From Arcobacter venerupis (lineage in GTDB: Bacteria > Campylobacterota > Campylobacteria > Campylobacterales > Arcobacteraceae): DNA of 64,000 nt. Under the pieces are notes generated by a model. It did no database searches. It was not told the origin of the DNA and saw only the letters and a list, made by a program, of their open reading frames with translations. Shown piece by piece: positions 63,315 to 64,000 of this stretch (the first letter of the stretch is position 1; each line of letters opens with the position of its first letter). The position numbers and the translations under genes are program-made. The stretch spans positions 1,860,001 through 1,924,000 of the forward strand of contig NZ_CP053840.1 in the NCBI RefSeq assembly GCF_013201665.1, written 5' to 3'.

Positions 63315-64000
63315 TGAAAAAAAATATTTTAATCACAGGTTGTAGTTCTGGACTGGGACTTGCACTTACAAACTACTATTTAGAAAAAGGTTTTAGAGTT
63401 TATGGTATTAGTAGAACTAAATTAAACATTGAAAATATAAATTTCACTCATATTGTTTTTGATTTATCAGAAGTTTCAAAAATAAAAGAAATTTTAAGCC
63501 CAATTATTCAAGATATTTCGCAAATTGAAACCGTTTTCCTAAATGCTGGAATGTTGGGAAAGATTAGAGTTTTAGATGAGTTATCAACAAGTGAAATGCA
63601 AGAAGTATATAATGTAAATGTTTATGCAAACAAAGAACTTCTTGATATCTTAGAAAAAACAAAAGTAAAAAATATTTTAGCTATCTCTTCGGGAGCTTCA
63701 ATAACTGGTTATAAAGGTTGGGGTTCATACTCTTTGTCAAAAGCAGGAGTAAATATGCTAATAAATCTTTACTCATATGAGATGTTAAATACAAAACTTC
63801 TAGCAGTAGCTCCTGGGGTTATAAAAACAGCTATGACTGATTATATAAGATTTGAATTAGATGAAAATATTTTTCCATCTGCAAAAAAATTAAATGAAGG
63901 AGTTGTTCAAACTCCTGAAGAAACGGTTATTAAACTAGATAATTTAATAGATAGAATAGATGAATTTGAATCTGGCTCTTACGTGGATGTAAGAAAAATC
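63314..64000 (+). CDS. Short-chain dehydrogenase/reductase (3' end outside window)
   Basis: The open frame runs off the right edge after about 229 codons. NAD(P)-binding ITGCSSGLGLALTNYY, NAG in VFLNAGMLG, the catalytic S-Y-K as ISSGAS and SYSLSKAGVNML, and the PG motif in AVAPGVIKTAM define a classical SDR. The arginine in GISRTKL suggests NADPH preference. The substrate is unknown; it pairs with the membrane protein upstream. Confidence 0.9.
   Translation, partial: MKKNILITGCSSGLGLALTNYYLEKGFRVYGISRTKLNIENINFTHIVFDLSEVSKIKEILSPIIQDISQIETVFLNAGMLGKIRVLDELSTSEMQEVYNVNVYANKELLDILEKTKVKNILAISSGASITGYKGWGSYSLSKAGVNMLINLYSYEMLNTKLLAVAPGVIKTAMTDYIRFELDENIFPSAKKLNEGVVQTPEETVIKLDNLIDRIDEFESGSYVDVRKI

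Noticed and set aside
1-64000. tRNA, rRNA, CRISPR array, insertion sequence or prophage
   Set aside because: No cloverleaf, no rRNA-like stretch, no spaced repeat series, no transposase or terminal repeats were seen. The recombinase-like gene has no flanking repeats.

Overview
The window is 64 kb of very AT-rich chromosome that reads as a member of the Arcobacteraceae (Campylobacterota, Arcobacter/Aliarcobacter-like). The basis is gene content and protein flavour: a kdsC-lptC-lptA block, short type-2 ArgC, short Tmk, HugZ-type heme protein, TatD/RlpA/MltD order, and many TTG starts behind AAGGA Shine-Dalgarno (SD) sites. This is an inference from recognition, not a database match. I found no rRNA, tRNA, CRISPR array, intact insertion sequence or prophage.

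Layout. 1-10.3 kb (mostly minus strand): a transglutaminase cut by the window edge, an acetyltransferase, engB, the lptA-lptC-kdsC-hisB run, rlpA and mltD for cell-wall remodelling, tatD, hslVU, rplI, and a serine-recombinase-like protein without its catalytic serine. 10.5-16.6 kb (plus): one tight run ubiX-coaD-tmk-hisS-speA-cysE-TSUP. 16.6-24.6 kb: a DEAD-box helicase, a Ddl-like ATP-grasp protein behind a 10-codon leader, an HPP membrane protein next to a TetR regulator with identical operators in front of both genes, a frameshifted PIN-like gene, aldA, a PEBP protein and an AraC regulator. 24.6-31.5 kb: a histidine kinase overlapping an orphan solute-binding lipoprotein, the decayed tail of an MFS gene, UPF0316 and carboxyethylornithine-synthase-like genes, an AhpD-like protein and a zinc-ribbon membrane protein with no ordinary start codon. 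31.5-40 kb: a PocR-PAS-GAF-GGDEF cyclase, a CPA2 antiporter, argC, uvrA, a DUF309 gene and a FlaG-like small protein. 40-45 kb: a CNNM/CorC protein, a HerA-like ATPase and a HugZ-like protein in one operon, then a frameshifted DUF4393 gene. 45-54 kb: the pyruvate dehydrogenase operon aceE-aceF-lpdA, divergent from a LipM-like lipoyl transferase, lipA and mdh. 54-64 kb: AI-2E and YgjV-type membrane proteins, a DTW-domain tRNA enzyme, an L,D-transpeptidase, a second CNNM protein, a nuclease-like unknown, an HD protein, a diguanylate cyclase, two uncharacterised membrane proteins and an SDR cut by the right edge.

How it works together. Most genes are envelope and central-metabolism housekeeping. 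The clearest module is 2-oxoacid metabolism: PDH needs lipoyl groups, and the two lipoylation genes sit back-to-back with it, followed by malate dehydrogenase. Signalling is scattered: two GGDEF proteins, one orphan kinase, one TetR and one AraC regulator.

Most worth a second look: (i) short upstream ORFs with strong SD sites whose ends overlap the start of the next gene, seen four times; the two in front of the paralogous CNNM genes share a DS...R-x-LNF pattern; (ii) two genes (tatD and the zinc-ribbon protein) with an ideal SD but only AUA/AUC/AUU-type start codons; (iii) a solute-binding-protein/histidine-kinase/AraC set with no transporter; (iv) two frameshifted genes that may be decayed defence genes; (v) identical TetR operators at two promoters.
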